DNA of 64,000 nucleotides from Amphimedon queenslandica. Lineage: Eukaryota > Porifera > Demospongiae > Haplosclerida > Niphatidae. The DNA lies in the NCBI RefSeq assembly GCF_000090795.2, contig NW_003546488.1, forward strand, positions 11,802 through 75,801, read 5' to 3'. Below, in pieces: positions 11,201 through 22,245 of the stretch. The notes under the pieces were generated by a model that saw only the letters and a program-made list of their open reading frames with translations, made no database searches and was not told the DNA's origin. Both the position numbers and the translations under genes were made by a program. Each line of letters starts with the position of its first letter. The first letter of the stretch is position 1.

Positions 11201-14200
11201 AAAGTAATAAAAATAAGAGGTTCTCTCATGCCTACAAGTAATTCTTGAAAAAAAAACCATAAAAATGAACATGTACATGTACATAGTTTTATTCTAATAT
11301 ACACAACAATGTACATTTATATTTGTAAATCTAGCAATGTACATGCACATGTATCTAATACACATGTACAGTACATGTTTCTTACTTCTTCTAATTGAGT
11401 CTGCAGATGACGGACCTCTTCTCTATTCCTGTCCTTCTCAACCTCACCTTTCTCCTCCCTGATCATACTCAGCTTCTCCCTCAGGCTCTGACACTCGGAC
11501 CTCAACTCCCTCACTTCAGTCCTGGCGTCGTCTCTCTCTCCCTCCAGCCTACTCACATGATGAGTGAGACTAGGAGGGAGGGGAGAGGAGGGAAGAGGAG
11601 GAGGAGGGAGAGGAGAAGAGGTAGGAGGGTGCGTTAGAGGAGGATGGGGGCCAGAGGTTTTTGTTGCTGTTGGTGACTTAAAGCGAGATAGTTCTTCACA
11701 GACCTAAAGCAATGGAAACTTTTTAAAGATTTTACATGTACATGTAGATCCTAACCTGGCGATACAGTAACTGGGTGTTATCCCTGTCTTGTGCCAAGGC
11801 CTTAGCTTGATCTTGCGACTGAAAACAAAAATTGTCAAAAATAACATTTAATGGATTGTACATGTCACAAACAGTACATGTCACATGTACATTGTACTTA
11901 CTTGTTTCAGGTCTAATTCTAATTTTCTAAGAGTTTCCCGAAGCTGGTCTCTCTCCTTACCAACATCACCATACATTGATCCATACTGATCCAAACCTGG
12001 AAAAGTTTTACAAGCACATGTACATGTGAAAGTACATGTACATGTACATGTACTGTACATGTGCTCTGTATGCGTACCTGGTTCTTTGGCTAGTCTGGCT
12101 TGTTTCCTCAACTGGTTATTCTCGTTTGTGAGTCTCTCAATGAGCGATGCTGCTCTATTGCAATCTGCCTGAGAGCTTGAGAGGATTTCGGCCATCTTCT
12201 TATTATCTGACAGCAACTCTTGATAAGACTAAAAATGCACGTAGTAGAAAAAATTAAAAATTATACACTAACCTCTTTATTTTTCATTAATTCTCTTTCC
12301 ATTTGTATTAGTTGTTTCTCTCCTTCATTACGTCTCTCCTGTAGGTCTTTAATTTGCGTTTGGAGCAAAGACTCGCTCTCCTCTCTCTCCCTCTCCATCT
12401 CTTTCACCATCTCACTGATTTCCTGACAAAATTAAAAATACAATACATACATGTACATGTATAAACATGCAATCAATAGTTGTAGTAATGTTCTTATGTT
12501 GTTGAGTTTATTCCAATCAAATTCAGATTTTTTATAAATTTTTCATTTGCTCCAAAATCGGGCCAAAGTCCCTGTACTATAGTACAGGGTCGCAGCAAAA
12601 TTTCACCAAAATTGAAAAGGAGAGAGTTCTCCAATTTTATAATTTTTCCTGATACATATAGATGTTTTTATGTTGTGTAGAAGTTAGAACTGATTCCAAT
12701 TAAAATTGAATTTTTTAGGAATTTTTAAAATTGCTCCAAAATTGGGTCAAAGTTCCTGTACTATAGTACAGGGTCGTTGGCCAAATTTCGCCAAAATTGA
12801 AAAGGAGAGAATTCTCAATTTTATTTTTATAATTTTTCCTGATACATATAGATGTTTTTATGCTGTGTAGAAAGTTTGAACTGATTCCAATCAAAATTGT
12901 ATTTTTTATGAATTTTAAAAGTTGCTCCAAAATTGGGCCAAAGTCCCTGTACGGAGTCGCTGGCAAAATTTCACCAGAATTTAAAAGGAGAGAATTCTCC
13001 ATTTTTATAATTTTTTCTGATACATAATACATGTAGTTTACATGTACATGTATCTCAAAAGTACAATTAGGTTTATAAGGTTTATTAGGTTTATTGAGGG
13101 GTAAGCAAAAGCAGATTAGCATTGGTTAAAGTACAAATAAGAATTAATGAATTACATGTAGCTGCACAACATGGCTTGAAGCTTTGTGAATCAATTCTAA
13201 AAGTTGCACACACACACACAAACACATTGTGTCAACAGATACAGGAACCATAGATTCATGGTACTTTAAACTGTAGAACTACACGTATAATTATGATAGC
13301 CGCTCTACCAGAACTAGAGCTAAAAACAGAGTGTTGGACACAAGCTATACTACTGATTAGACTACAATCGCATCAATAAGCAGAATAAGGATACACAAGT
13401 AATAATTATTGTTTATTAATACATGTACCGTGCACAAAAAAACATTTCCTTTTGAATTTCTTGTCCACCCTTGGTGAATTAAGCAACAGTGAACACTGGA
13501 CAAAGAATGGCCTTCTTTATCAACAAAGATAACTCTGATACAATTGATTCCATCACTTCTTTTGCTACTGGCACCATATTATTTGGAATTCCATATATTG
13601 CATTGATTTTATTCATTATTTTCGTTCCATTGTTCTGCTGCTGTGGATGTATGGGTGAAAAGTGCTATCAAATCCAGAAAAAGATGACAAAAATTGTCCA
13701 AAAGATATTCTTTTTCCTGGAGAGAGATGGTGACAGATTCATAGTATATGGATATAAAACTCCAATTTGCTACACGTATTTCCTCTTCTTCATGTTTCTT
13801 GTCCTCTCTGTTCACTGTATTTGCACATTTTGGACAGGAATAACTAGCAAAAATGATGAGTTGGAGCAGCTGAGAGACAATAATCCTGATTATATTCACA
13901 GAAATTGTTATACAATCCATAAAGGCAGTAGAGTTAAAATAGACACTCCAGTAAATGGAACTTGCATTGAGATTAAACTCATTGATGGCTTAGAGGCAGC
14001 AAGTGTCACCTTTGGCCTTTCAGCTTTAGCAGTTTCTTTCTCAACATACATTGTCTTAAAAATGACCAAAGGAAACCAAATCAGAAAGAAGATAACTTGT
14101 CACCGACTTTGCTGCATAACTAGTGCAGTCATTATTCAAATTGTTCTTCTTGTTGTTCCACGAGTTATAATATTATATTATGCTATGTTTTTTGTACCTT

Positions 14201-17200
14201 GGGATACTAACAATATAAATGGTCTCTTTGATGAGAACTCTGTATTGAGTGCCATTGCTATATGTGATGCCCTCAGTCTCACAATGTTCACACCGTGGCT
14301 ATGTTTTGAAAAAGTGAAAAAGCCAAGCAGAAAAACCATACCAGGGGAAATTCCTTAAATAATAATATAACTGTCTTGAACTGCATTTACATGTAACAAT
14401 ACAATAATTTTACAATAATTTTGTTTATATTTTGTTAAATTGTTCTTGTGCATCATTCCTCTAAGGCTCTAATGTTAAATATTTGAAACTTAAGCAGAAA
14501 ATGTGTACATGTACATGTACGGTACATGTACATGCATGCATCCTACTACCAAATCAGAGTACATGTAAATCAGTGACCTCAGATAGCATACATGTACAAG
14601 CAAAATTATAGTGAAGCTCACCTCATTACTATATGCACATTGCATTGCCACTATGGTAATACACAACATTGTGTATACCGTAATTTGCCTTTTTTTCGTA
14701 CAAAAATTTTTCGTTTCAGAAAAATTCAAGTGGAAATATTTTCGTCTTCTCATAGTGTACGAAAATTTTTACAGTCTGAAAATTTAGCTTCTCTTGCATA
14801 TACCTTGTCCTTTACCTACTGGTAACAAGGCCGCTATAGTAGTGTTTATAATTCTTGAGATAAGAGATTCTTGACCTGTCTGTTCCCCCGACATTACTAG
14901 TATACGGATAGTACTGGAGATGCAGCAATGACCAATTTACGGATAATAAACGGAAACATTAAATGGCTACTTTTGTCACATGGTGGACCGTTTTATTTTA
15001 TAACTCAGTAGTGAATCAACTGATTGAAGTACAGCAAGCACCAGTGGATAGAGCAAGGTTAGAGCTGCAAGAAGATACCTACTTATCAGGCCGTACCTTA
15101 GTCTTTCTTTGATGAATTAGGTCACAAATTTTGGTTGCTCAAAAATTTTCGATTGAAATATTTTCGTCATTTTAGGACCATACGAAAATATTTCCACAAC
15201 GAAAAAAAGGCAAATTACGGTACATGTACATGTACATGTACATAAGTACATGTACATGTACATAAGTACATGTACATGTACATGCAAGAGTACAGTACAT
15301 GTGCATGCATGGTCATACATGTACATGTACTCTATGTTGTGTAGAAAGTTTAAACTGATTCCAATCAAATTTGAATTTTTCATGAATTTTAAAGTTGCTC
15401 TAAAATCAGGCCAAAGTCCCTCTACTATAGTACAGGGTCGTTGGCCAAATTTCAAAAAAATTAAAAAGGAGAAATTTCTCCATTTTTATAATTTTCCCTG
15501 ATGCATATAGATGTTTTTATGTTGTGTAGAAAGTGTGAACTGATTCCAATCAAAATTGAATTTAAAAAAATTTTTTAAAGTTGCTCCAAAATCAGACCAA
15601 AGTCCCTGTACTACAGTACAGGGTTGTTGGCCAAATTTTGCTAAAATTGAAAAGGAGAAAATTCTCCATTCTAATAATTTTTCTGATATGCATACATGTT
15701 CTTATGCTGTGTAGAAAGTTTGAACTGATTCGAATCAAATTTGGATTTTTTATGAATTTTTAAAGTTGCTCAAACTAGTTATTTTTTGAGATTAATTAAT
15801 TTTGACACATTACTGTATACATGTACATGTAGTCCTTTACTTGAAGCTCTGAGCATATTTTAGCATTCTTTCCTGCTAGATCGTTCACTCTTGCTTGCAA
15901 TTTGGTTTTGGACTCATTAGCTTCTGCAAGATCAGCCTCTAACTTCTGATTAGCTTGCTGCAAGAAATCAACCTAAAAATAAAAATTTAAAAAAAACATG
16001 TACTACATGTACATGTTTATACTGTACATGTTTATACTGTATGTAAACTTGTAGATTTGTACTACAATATTGTTATCATTAATAATATTTATTATTAGTA
16101 ACAGTATGAAAACAGAAAAAACTGCACATACATATGTACATGTACATGTACATGTATCTTTAAGCTAACATTTAGTATGCATGTACAGATGTACTATAAA
16201 TACATGTACATGTACATGTACAAATGCAAGTACAATGTATTTTTGTCATACAGATACATGTACATGTACATGTATTTATTGCAGATTAATATTCTATTCT
16301 ACTATTCTATAATTCTCTCTCCCTCTCTCCATTACCTGTATGTTAAGATGAGCTGTCATTCTTTCATTGCTCTCAATCTTTCCCTCCATTGCCAGTGCCT
16401 CTGGTGGACGCCCTCCTCTTAACTGACCCGATAGACGCTCAATCTCATTCTCTCTCCTCTCAACCTTTAGAAGAAAAAAAATCCGGTCACATATACACAT
16501 GTACATGTACATGTACATGTACATTAAAAGTAAAATTTCATTATTATTAATACAGTACAAGAACATACATGTACATGTACATACATGTATAATGTTGCAT
16601 GTAAATTCTCATTATTAATACATGTACATGTACATGTAAATTGAACCCTAACCTGTCTTCTCAAATCTTTTATACTGTCTTTCATTTCTTTCTTCTCCTT
16701 TCCAATAGAATCCAGCGATCGCTGCATCTCAATCATCTTTTCCTCCGCCATCTTTAGAAGATCAACTACCTGAGGATCAGGCTCAGGCAGAACAGGGAGG
16801 AGCTTCCCTTTGGACGACGAGGGAGTGAGAACAGAATCCATTTCCATCCGCTGGCGACGATAGGGTAGAGTCTTCTTGCGCCCCCCTGGGGTCTGAATAA
16901 TGGCGGCTTGAGAATTCTTTTCTTGTAGTTCGAGAATCCTCTCAGACTTCAATTGTGATTCTTTCTCTTGCGATATGATTCGTTGCATGTATTGGTTGTT
17001 GAGAAACTTGAGGTCAGCGTTTTCGTGTTCCAGACGCCTCATGCATACTTTGAGTTCTTTGGTTCTCTGCTCCAGAGACTCCTTGAGTGCTAGGATCTGC
17101 TGATGTAGAGCAACATTCTCTTGCGTTAGTCTACTGTTGTCTTGTTGGTAGGGCTCTACATGTTTCTCCCATAAACCTTAGAAAGAGAGAGGGAGAGAAA

Positions 17201-17392
17201 AAGAGAGGGAGGGAAAGAGAGAGGGAGGGAGAGAGGGAGGGAGAGAGGGAGGGAGAGAGGGAGGGAGAGAGGGAGGGAGGGAGAGAGAGAGGGAGGGAGA
17301 GAGAGAGAGAGGGAGAGAGGGAGGGAGGGAGGGAGGGGGGAGAGGGAGGGGGAGAGAGAGAGAGAGAGGGAGAGAGAGAGAGGGAGGGGGGA

Positions 17393-17479
<87 letters not shown>

Positions 17480-18032
17480 CAAGCAATTACAATCTGTTTT
17501 TAAAATATCTGACCATTTTAGTAATTTATTCTTAAAAGTTTGGTCCCAAAACAATGCCATTTTGTAATCTTGTGCCTTTCTTGACAAGCAAAAAGGGAAA
17601 TTAAAATTAAATCGCAGAAGGGATTACTTGTATATTTTGTGGGAATAAATTTCGCAAATTGTGCTTTTTATATAATTTGCAAAATCAATAACTGAAAAGG
17701 TGTGACAGAACCATTATGACTGAGTAAATATTATTATATATGTTACATTGGTGATTGACAACATTTAAAATTAAAATCTGGATAATTACATACCCAAGAA
17801 TTAAGAAACAAAACCCCAATATAATGTCATATACTTCCTAGTTTCTACCTTTCTGTTCCTTGCTTCTAGTAATCTGTAGTTTAGCGTTCCTCAAGCTCTC
17901 AGTTGTGTGAAGGAGATCATTAAACAGTCTCTCTACCAGTGGGAGGGATTCTATTCCTAGTGCCTGGCGGTACCCTAACTGATCCAGGCGTTTTCTCAAA
18001 CCAGTAAATTTTCTCTCTATAGCAGTGGCCAT
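7476..18032 (-). CDS. CEP135: CEP135/Bld10-like centriole assembly coiled-coil protein
   Basis: Nineteen coding exons: 18032..17849, 17176..16653, 16464..16336, 15972..15841, 12422..12273, 12228..12078, 11996..11902, 11818..11756, 11703..11386, 11163..10951, 10682..10473, 9445..9110, 8813..8628, 8579..8481, 8434..8270, 8181..8119, 7935..7850, 7788..7684, and the last one ending at 7476. Phases agree throughout. The N-terminus (ERKFTGLRKRLDQLGYRQ, LPLVERLFNDLLHTTESLR) and blocks ADLKFLNNQY, QTPGGRKK, AHLNIQVDFLQQAN match the vertebrate protein as I remember it. Nearly all the rest is coiled coil; exon 9 has a proline-rich insert. CEP135 is a cartwheel/centriole-wall protein binding SAS-6 and CPAP and needed for centriole and cilium assembly. 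Exon 19 ends in a Ser-rich tail, SKSQPVRK. A plus-strand gene is nested in the 3.4-kb intron 4. Confidence 0.92.
9488..9703. mobile_element. Palindromic MITE, TACCATATAG ends
   Basis: Left end TACCATATAGAGGGAAATTT pairs with right end AAATTTCCCACTATATGGTA. Inner arms (GGAGGGA.TTA / TAATTCCCTCC) and interior AATTTGGCAAATT words are also inverted. It lies in intron 11 of CEP135 and has no coding capacity. Confidence 0.8.
9812..9972. mobile_element. PIF/Harbinger-type MITE with TTA target duplication
   Basis: Terminal inverted repeats AGGCGGATTTACAATAT and ATATTGTAAATCCGCCT are near perfect and flanked by TTA on both sides, the three-base duplication typical of PIF/Harbinger. The 161-bp element contains a second inverted repeat in its interior (CTGGAATAGAA ... 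TTCTATTCCAG). Non-autonomous. It sits in the same CEP135 intron as the MITE at 9488. Confidence 0.8.
12480..13040. repeat. Tandem 190-bp repeat with CCCTGTACTATAGTACAGGG palindrome
   Basis: About three head-to-tail units lie in CEP135 intron 4. Each has the words GTGTAGAA.GTT.GAACTGATTCCAAT, TTGCTCCAAAAT.GGGCCAAAG, the 20-bp palindrome (one unit reduced), then AAAAGGAGAGAATTCTC and TGATACATA.ATG. Related arrays lie at 15330, 23860, 37790, 40140 and elsewhere. Confidence 0.85.
13507..14358 (+). CDS. Intronless multi-pass membrane protein nested in CEP135 intron 4
   Basis: A single open frame of 283 codons starts with ATG at 13507; a longer version would need a GTG start. Hydrophobic spans lie near residues 20-45 (ending in a Cys cluster, FCCCGCMGEKC), 90-115, 165-190, 205-230 and possibly 245-265, so four or five TM helices. 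A loop between spans 2 and 3 carries Cys and one NGT glycosylation site, and the tail is basic. I do not recognise the family; it has a vague look of sponge-expanded orphan membrane proteins. Being intronless and antisense inside an intron, it could be a retrocopy or a family that has no introns. Function unknown. Confidence 0.75.
   Translation: MAFFINKDNSDTIDSITSFATGTILFGIPYIALILFIIFVPLFCCCGCMGEKCYQIQKKMTKIVQKIFFFLERDGDRFIVYGYKTPICYTYFLFFMFLVLSVHCICTFWTGITSKNDELEQLRDNNPDYIHRNCYTIHKGSRVKIDTPVNGTCIEIKLIDGLEAASVTFGLSALAVSFSTYIVLKMTKGNQIRKKITCHRLCCITSAVIIQIVLLVVPRVIILYYAMFFVPWDTNNINGLFDENSVLSAIAICDALSLTMFTPWLCFEKVKKPSRKTIPGEIP
14676..15222. mobile_element. MITE-like element with TACCGTAATTTGCC ends
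   Basis: The left end TACCGTAATTTGCCTTTTTT is repeated in inverse at the right end (AAAAAAAGGCAAATTACGGTA). Arms of about 90 bp carry several paired ATATTTTCGTC and CGAAAAT blocks. The central 350 bp is unrelated to the arms and has no long open frame. It lies in CEP135 intron 4, downstream of the nested gene. Confidence 0.75.
15330..15790. repeat. Tandem 190-bp palindrome-bearing repeat, about 2.5 units
   Basis: Same family as 12480..13040: GTGTAGAAAGTTTAAACTGATTCC, CCAAAGTCCCT.TACTATAGTACAGGGTCG, then AAAAGGAGAAA.TTCTCCATT. The first unit starts inside an (ACATGT)n tract. CEP135 intron 4. Confidence 0.85.
17179..17476. repeat. About 300 bp of (GA)n/(GGGA)n, a CT tract in the transcript
   Basis: Almost pure purine on the plus strand, ending in about 75 bases of uninterrupted GA. 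On the transcribed minus strand of CEP135 this is a polypyrimidine tract that stops two bases before the AG acceptor of exon 2 (17176). The arrangement may make an oversized polypyrimidine tract. Open frames across it are low-complexity artefacts. Confidence 0.95.
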
Positions 18033-19269
18033 ATTTCCTTCTTCTAGCAGCCTTTCTTCTTCAGTTTATTATTTCGTTCTTGCCGCCATAGTAAATGTTT
18101 TTAGGAGGAGTGACCTGTAGGCAAGGAAAAGTAGGTGTGGTCAGTTGTCATGGAGAAGTAGGTGTGGTTATAACTTCTATTGAAAAATTATTTTTGGCTA
18201 AAATCTAGGCCCAAAGCTAACATAATGTCATACAGTTAAGGTGTTAGACTGTTGAGCTTTGATGTTATAGTTAGTGCTTCATAGCAAAAAAAATAAAGAG
18301 TCAGAATAGCGTGAAAAACAACAACAATAATAATAATAACTGCGAAAATTATAGCTAAGCTGCTAAACTATCTACCACTACCAAGTGAACTTAAGTATAA
18401 TCTAGCAGCTCTCCATTCTCCAGGTAAAAAAATCTACCTCGAATTTCACCAAAAATGTTCATGCCACCACGTGATAATAGGTGTGGCTAAAAGAATCATA
18501 TGACCCAACCGAGTGATCATTATCAAGTGCTAGTGTTAGCTTTGAATACACTGTCACTGGATGAGGCGGTGGTGAAGCTTAGTCTCCGTCTCTGAGAAAG
18601 AAAAGTAAGCATATAGGGAGAGAGGGAAAGGGACTATACCATTGCTTTGTATCTCTAAGCATGCGTGATGTGAAATACTTTCAATATTAAGAGGAGGTGG
18701 TCTTGGAGGGGTGTGCTGGGAGTTGAAATGGAGCTATAAAGAATAGTTACTTTATATTTTATAGTGCATGGTCTATATCAGTGTGTATTGTATATATGGG
18801 AGGGCTGGGGCATGCCAATTCATGCCACTCAGACATAGCCTTTTCATTGAGAAGTGCTGTTTAGGTTTGGTTGTGGGAAATACAGTGTCATTCTGTTTTT
18901 ACAATTCTTTCAAAAACAAGACGTACAAATGAATGTATTGACATGATGTGTGTGTTTACTAGTATGTACACGGTATTCTCTGACATGTGAATGAGTCTGT
19001 TGATGACAGACTGTTTCATTCTGTCTCAATTAGGACACAAAGACTTAGTCTGGAAATGCCAGACTAATAATAATAATTGGTTTTATTGTTATCTCTAATC
19101 AAGTGTATTGTATTAATTTTTTATGTGGGAAAGACGCTAGATGAAAATGTGTGTCTTCTTTCTCACTCTCTCCTTTTCTTTTATCTCTTTTATATTTATT
19201 CTTGTCACTTTTGTCTTAATTTTATTGTCCTCTCTCCCCCCCCTTCTCTCCTTAAATCACAGCGTCATC
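18033..19269. promoter_or_regulatory. Region between divergent CEP135 and Rab9; probable 5'-UTR exon and intron of Rab9
   Basis: The two genes point away from each other. On the plus strand a GAAAAG|GTAAGC-like donor near 18604 and a pyrimidine-rich acceptor TCCTTAAATCACAG at 19249..19262 suggest a 5'-UTR intron for Rab9. No open frame of note. Promoters of both genes must lie in 18.0-18.6 kb, but I see no clear TATA box. Confidence 0.45.
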
Positions 19270-19878
19270 ATGTCCAGCAAGCCAATCTTTCTTAAAGTAG
19301 TTCTCCTGGGAGATGGTGGGGTAGGCAAATCCTCTCTCATCCAGCGTTTCGTGAGCAACAAATTTGATCCAAGCATGTTTCACACGATCGGCGTAGAATT
19401 CCTAAACAAAGACATGGAAGTCGACAGCAATCGCTACACGCTACAAATCTGGGACACGGCAGGCCAGGAGCGATTCAAGAGCCTGCGGACTCCATTTTAC
19501 CGTGGCAGCGACTGCTGTCTGTTAACATATGCCGTCGACGACTCTCAGAGTTTTCAAAACCTCACCATGTGGAAGAAAGAGTTTCTATATTACGCTGATG
19601 TCAAAGAGCCTGATAGTTTCCCATTCATCGTCATTGGTAATAAAGTAGATGTACCGGATAGGAAAGTCACACCAGAAGAAGCAGCAAGATGGTGCGAAGA
19701 GAACAATAAGATGCCATACTATGAAACAAGCGCGAAGGACTCTACTAATGTTGAGCAGGCATTTGAGGCAGCCATTAAGAGAATATCTAGTCTCGGGCAC
19801 CTCTCAGTTTCGAAAAAGACTGATTACGCTGTCGACTTAAATAAGAAGAAGCAATCTGGTGGAGGTTGCTGTGCATAA
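19270..19878 (+). CDS. RAB9: Rab9 small GTPase
   Basis: 202 residues with no intron in the coding part. P-loop GDGGVGKSS, switch [47 protein letters not shown] and ETSAK are all present, and the tail ends GGGCCA, so prenylation would use two cysteines. The block FHTIGVEFLNKD and YYADVKEPDSFPF are hallmarks of Rab9. Rab9 directs transport from late endosomes to the trans-Golgi. The start at 19270 is chosen because an AG acceptor precedes it by seven bases and upstream frame residues are hydrophobic intron translation. Confidence 0.93.
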   Translation: MSSKPIFLKVVLLGDGGVGKSSLIQRFVSNKFDPSMFHTIGVEFLNKDMEVDSNRYTLQIWDTAGQERFKSLRTPFYRGSDCCLLTYAVDDSQSFQNLTMWKKEFLYYADVKEPDSFPFIVIGNKVDVPDRKVTPEEAARWCEENNKMPYYETSAKDSTNVEQAFEAAIKRISSLGHLSVSKKTDYAVDLNKKKQSGGGCCA

Positions 19879-19960
19879 TGGGCTGGGATGAACTACTAAA
19901 AGGTAGTCCACCTGTTATTATTTTTGTTTTATAGCTTATTATTGGCAGATATGATGATCC

Positions 19961-20010
<50 letters not shown>

Positions 20011-20784
20011 GCTAGTATTATTATAGTGTTATAATTTATTCTTAATATCCATCTTCACTCATTTTTCTTGTCCTCTCTTGCTCTCTTCTCCCCCTTTCTG
20101 TTATTCTCTTTCATATTTATGTTTTATGTGTTGTTGCTGTGTGAGTGTGTGTTTCCTTTCTTACAAGTAGAAATTTTGATCACTTTCTGAACTATTTTAC
20201 AAGTATTATAATTTATTATTATTATATTGAATTAATTATAGTGCACACTACGTACATGTATAATTTAATTTATGCATTATTATACCTCTCACTCTTCTCT
20301 TTTCCCTCTCCTTTCTCTCTTTGTCAATCTTTACCAAATTACCAGAAATTAAAATGATTTTTCAGATTTATGAACAATAATCATTTTTTGAAGAGGAAGC
20401 GTGGGCGTAACCAAAATCTAAATTAATTAACTAACCATTAATAATTGATTCCATTTTGACCACGCCTCTTTGAGTCACGTGTGTACACGTGGGCTATTAC
20501 AATTCATTTTCATTGATTATAAATTTTATACAAAACTGGCAAGCTAACTACTATCCTTGGTGTTGTGAAAGGCTTGGATTAGATGGTACTCGTACCATGC
20601 ATCATGTGTGGTCTGTAATCTTTCTGTACAACAACAGTACAATTAATACAAAATGATACAAATACAATCCTTGGAATCTACATGCATGCAATCTAAACTG
20701 TGTGATTTGCTTATTTAGATAACAGAAATATTTTAATAAAGGGAAAAGTAGCTACTATATCATTAGCTGGCTAATTATTAATAG
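19879..20784. other. Tail-to-tail spacer of Rab9 and the methyltransferase gene
   Basis: Holds the 3' ends of two convergent genes. A (TTA)n microsatellite of about 16 units lies at 19962..20009, followed by pyrimidine-rich stretches. I see no gene in it. Confidence 0.6.
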
Positions 20785-21417
20785 TTAGCATTTCTTGATT
20801 ACAAGGACAACTGCCTGTACATCATGACGATAAGGCATCTGTGTCTCCTCTACTAATTGACAATTGCAATCATTGATTTCTTTGATCCATGCTCCCTTAT
20901 TCTCTTCATAGAATGACGTACGTATTGTTGCAATGAGGAAACAGTTTCTTTTGAGGACCCTGATTATATTTTTCAAAGATTCTGTTCCGGAGTGCCCCTG
21001 AACAAAAACTCCAGCACAGAGAATGCTCGTGAAACTCTCATCAGGATATAAAAGTCTCTCTTTGAGGTTGACAACTTGTAGTTCTTTGTAAATATTCTTT
21101 TTTTCTGCTATTGCAAGCATATCAGGACTAAGATCACCCCCGTATAGCTCTACTGTGCTATGAAGTGATGGTGTTAAGCTTGCAAATTCATCTCCTATAA
21201 AGCCAGTACCACAACCAGCATCAAATACTTTGTGGATGATTTTAGAAACGAAACCATTGAGGCTTTCCTTGCAATCATAGTATTCCTGCCATTTTTTGAC
21301 AACACTTCTGTGCCCCGAATAGCCTAACTGCATTGAATCTTCCTCATATCTAGTTGCCCATTCTTTATAAGCCTCTGGAGAGCCATCAATTAGAACTTTC
21401 TCATGCATTAGAGCCAT
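20785..21417 (-). CDS. SAM-dependent methyltransferase, METTL27/WBSCR27-like
   Basis: One exon, 210 residues. Class I methyltransferase fold: motif I VFDAGCGTGFIGDEF (about residues 65-80) for SAM, an acidic end of strand 2 (YGGDLSPDMLAIA), and post-I region ESFTSILCAGVFVQGH. The length and the N-terminal YKEWATRYEEDSMQLGY resemble the METTL27 (WBSCR27) family, whose substrate is unknown. Start at the first ATG of the frame, 195 bp from the start of the divergent 98-codon ORF, so the two probably share a promoter. Confidence 0.8.
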   Translation of the reverse strand: MALMHEKVLIDGSPEAYKEWATRYEEDSMQLGYSGHRSVVKKWQEYYDCKESLNGFVSKIIHKVFDAGCGTGFIGDEFASLTPSLHSTVELYGGDLSPDMLAIAEKKNIYKELQVVNLKERLLYPDESFTSILCAGVFVQGHSGTESLKNIIRVLKRNCFLIATIRTSFYEENKGAWIKEINDCNCQLVEETQMPYRHDVQAVVLVIKKC

Positions 21418-21612
21418 AGCTTTTGCAGAGTTGTATAATAGCCAGCTACACCCCTCGTGACTTGTTGAGCCACACCCAAACCAACCACGCCCTGGCCCTT
21501 TTGTTTGTAATTGCTATAAAATCCAAGGTTTGATGTTAGGGAAAGCAGAGAAAAAGTAACACACTCTTGCTAATAGTGATAAAAGCTCTCGAATAAGCCC
21601 TCCTTCTATATA

Positions 21613-21909
21613 ATGGACACTTCCCGCAGTTCTTCTAGTTGTTCCACGACTAACACTGCAGCCGAGAAGGAGAGACGCATCGCCTCGGCCGCTGCCGTCC
21701 TCAAGAGTATCGGGGACGAAGCAGACTCGATGAAATTTACTAGTCTCATACAAGAATGGAGAGAAGACTGCGGGAGTGGAAAACAAGGCGAAACCCTCTG
21801 CTGTCGCTTAGTAAGACAAGCAACCGAATACGTTAAAAGCTGGAGCTTTCTGGATGCTGTTTATGTCCCAAGAACAGATAGTTTTCTAAAAAATACATCT
21901 TACTTATGA
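21613..21909 (+). CDS. 98-residue protein of unknown function
   Basis: A single short open frame from ATG to stop. The N-terminus is Ser/Thr-rich; the middle is helical and charged (AAEKERRIASAAAVLKSIG, TSLIQEWREDCGSG) and the C-terminal part aromatic (YVKSWSFLDAVYVP). Codon use looks like the neighbouring genes, and the divergent methyltransferase start is 195 bp away. I do not recognise a domain. It could be a complete small protein or the first exon of a longer gene. Confidence 0.5.
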   Translation: MDTSRSSSSCSTTNTAAEKERRIASAAAVLKSIGDEADSMKFTSLIQEWREDCGSGKQGETLCCRLVRQATEYVKSWSFLDAVYVPRTDSFLKNTSYL

Positions 21910-22245
21910 GTCATTTTCAATGTGTGCTTTTATGTATGTGTTTGTTTGTTGTGTTATTCTTTTTCACATCTTTTGTATTATAATTCATTTCTACCAACAC
22001 AATCCTTTGTACAAATTGAGGCACTTTTGCAGCTGGACGCAAGCTATCAGTCGGCTATTTAACAAGTTCAATTATTATCCTTTGAATTATAAATAAATGC
22101 AAAAGGTCAATCCTTAAAAGGCAAAAGTCCAAACATATCACGTAATAATACACAGTACTCTTCATAACCACTGACTACGTAGCAAATTCTAACTCTGTAC
22201 CCTCATCCGCCAGAACATTCTTTACAGCACCAACCATCCTTAATT

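Noticed and set aside
10664-11316. Open frames rich in MYMYMY or CTCTCT
   Set aside because: Translation of (ACATGT)n tracts; the coding part belongs to CEP135 exon 10.
17087-17587. Open frames of 100-140 codons on both strands
   Set aside because: They are translations of the (GA)n tract (SLSLSL, ERERER) and overlap CEP135 exon 2.
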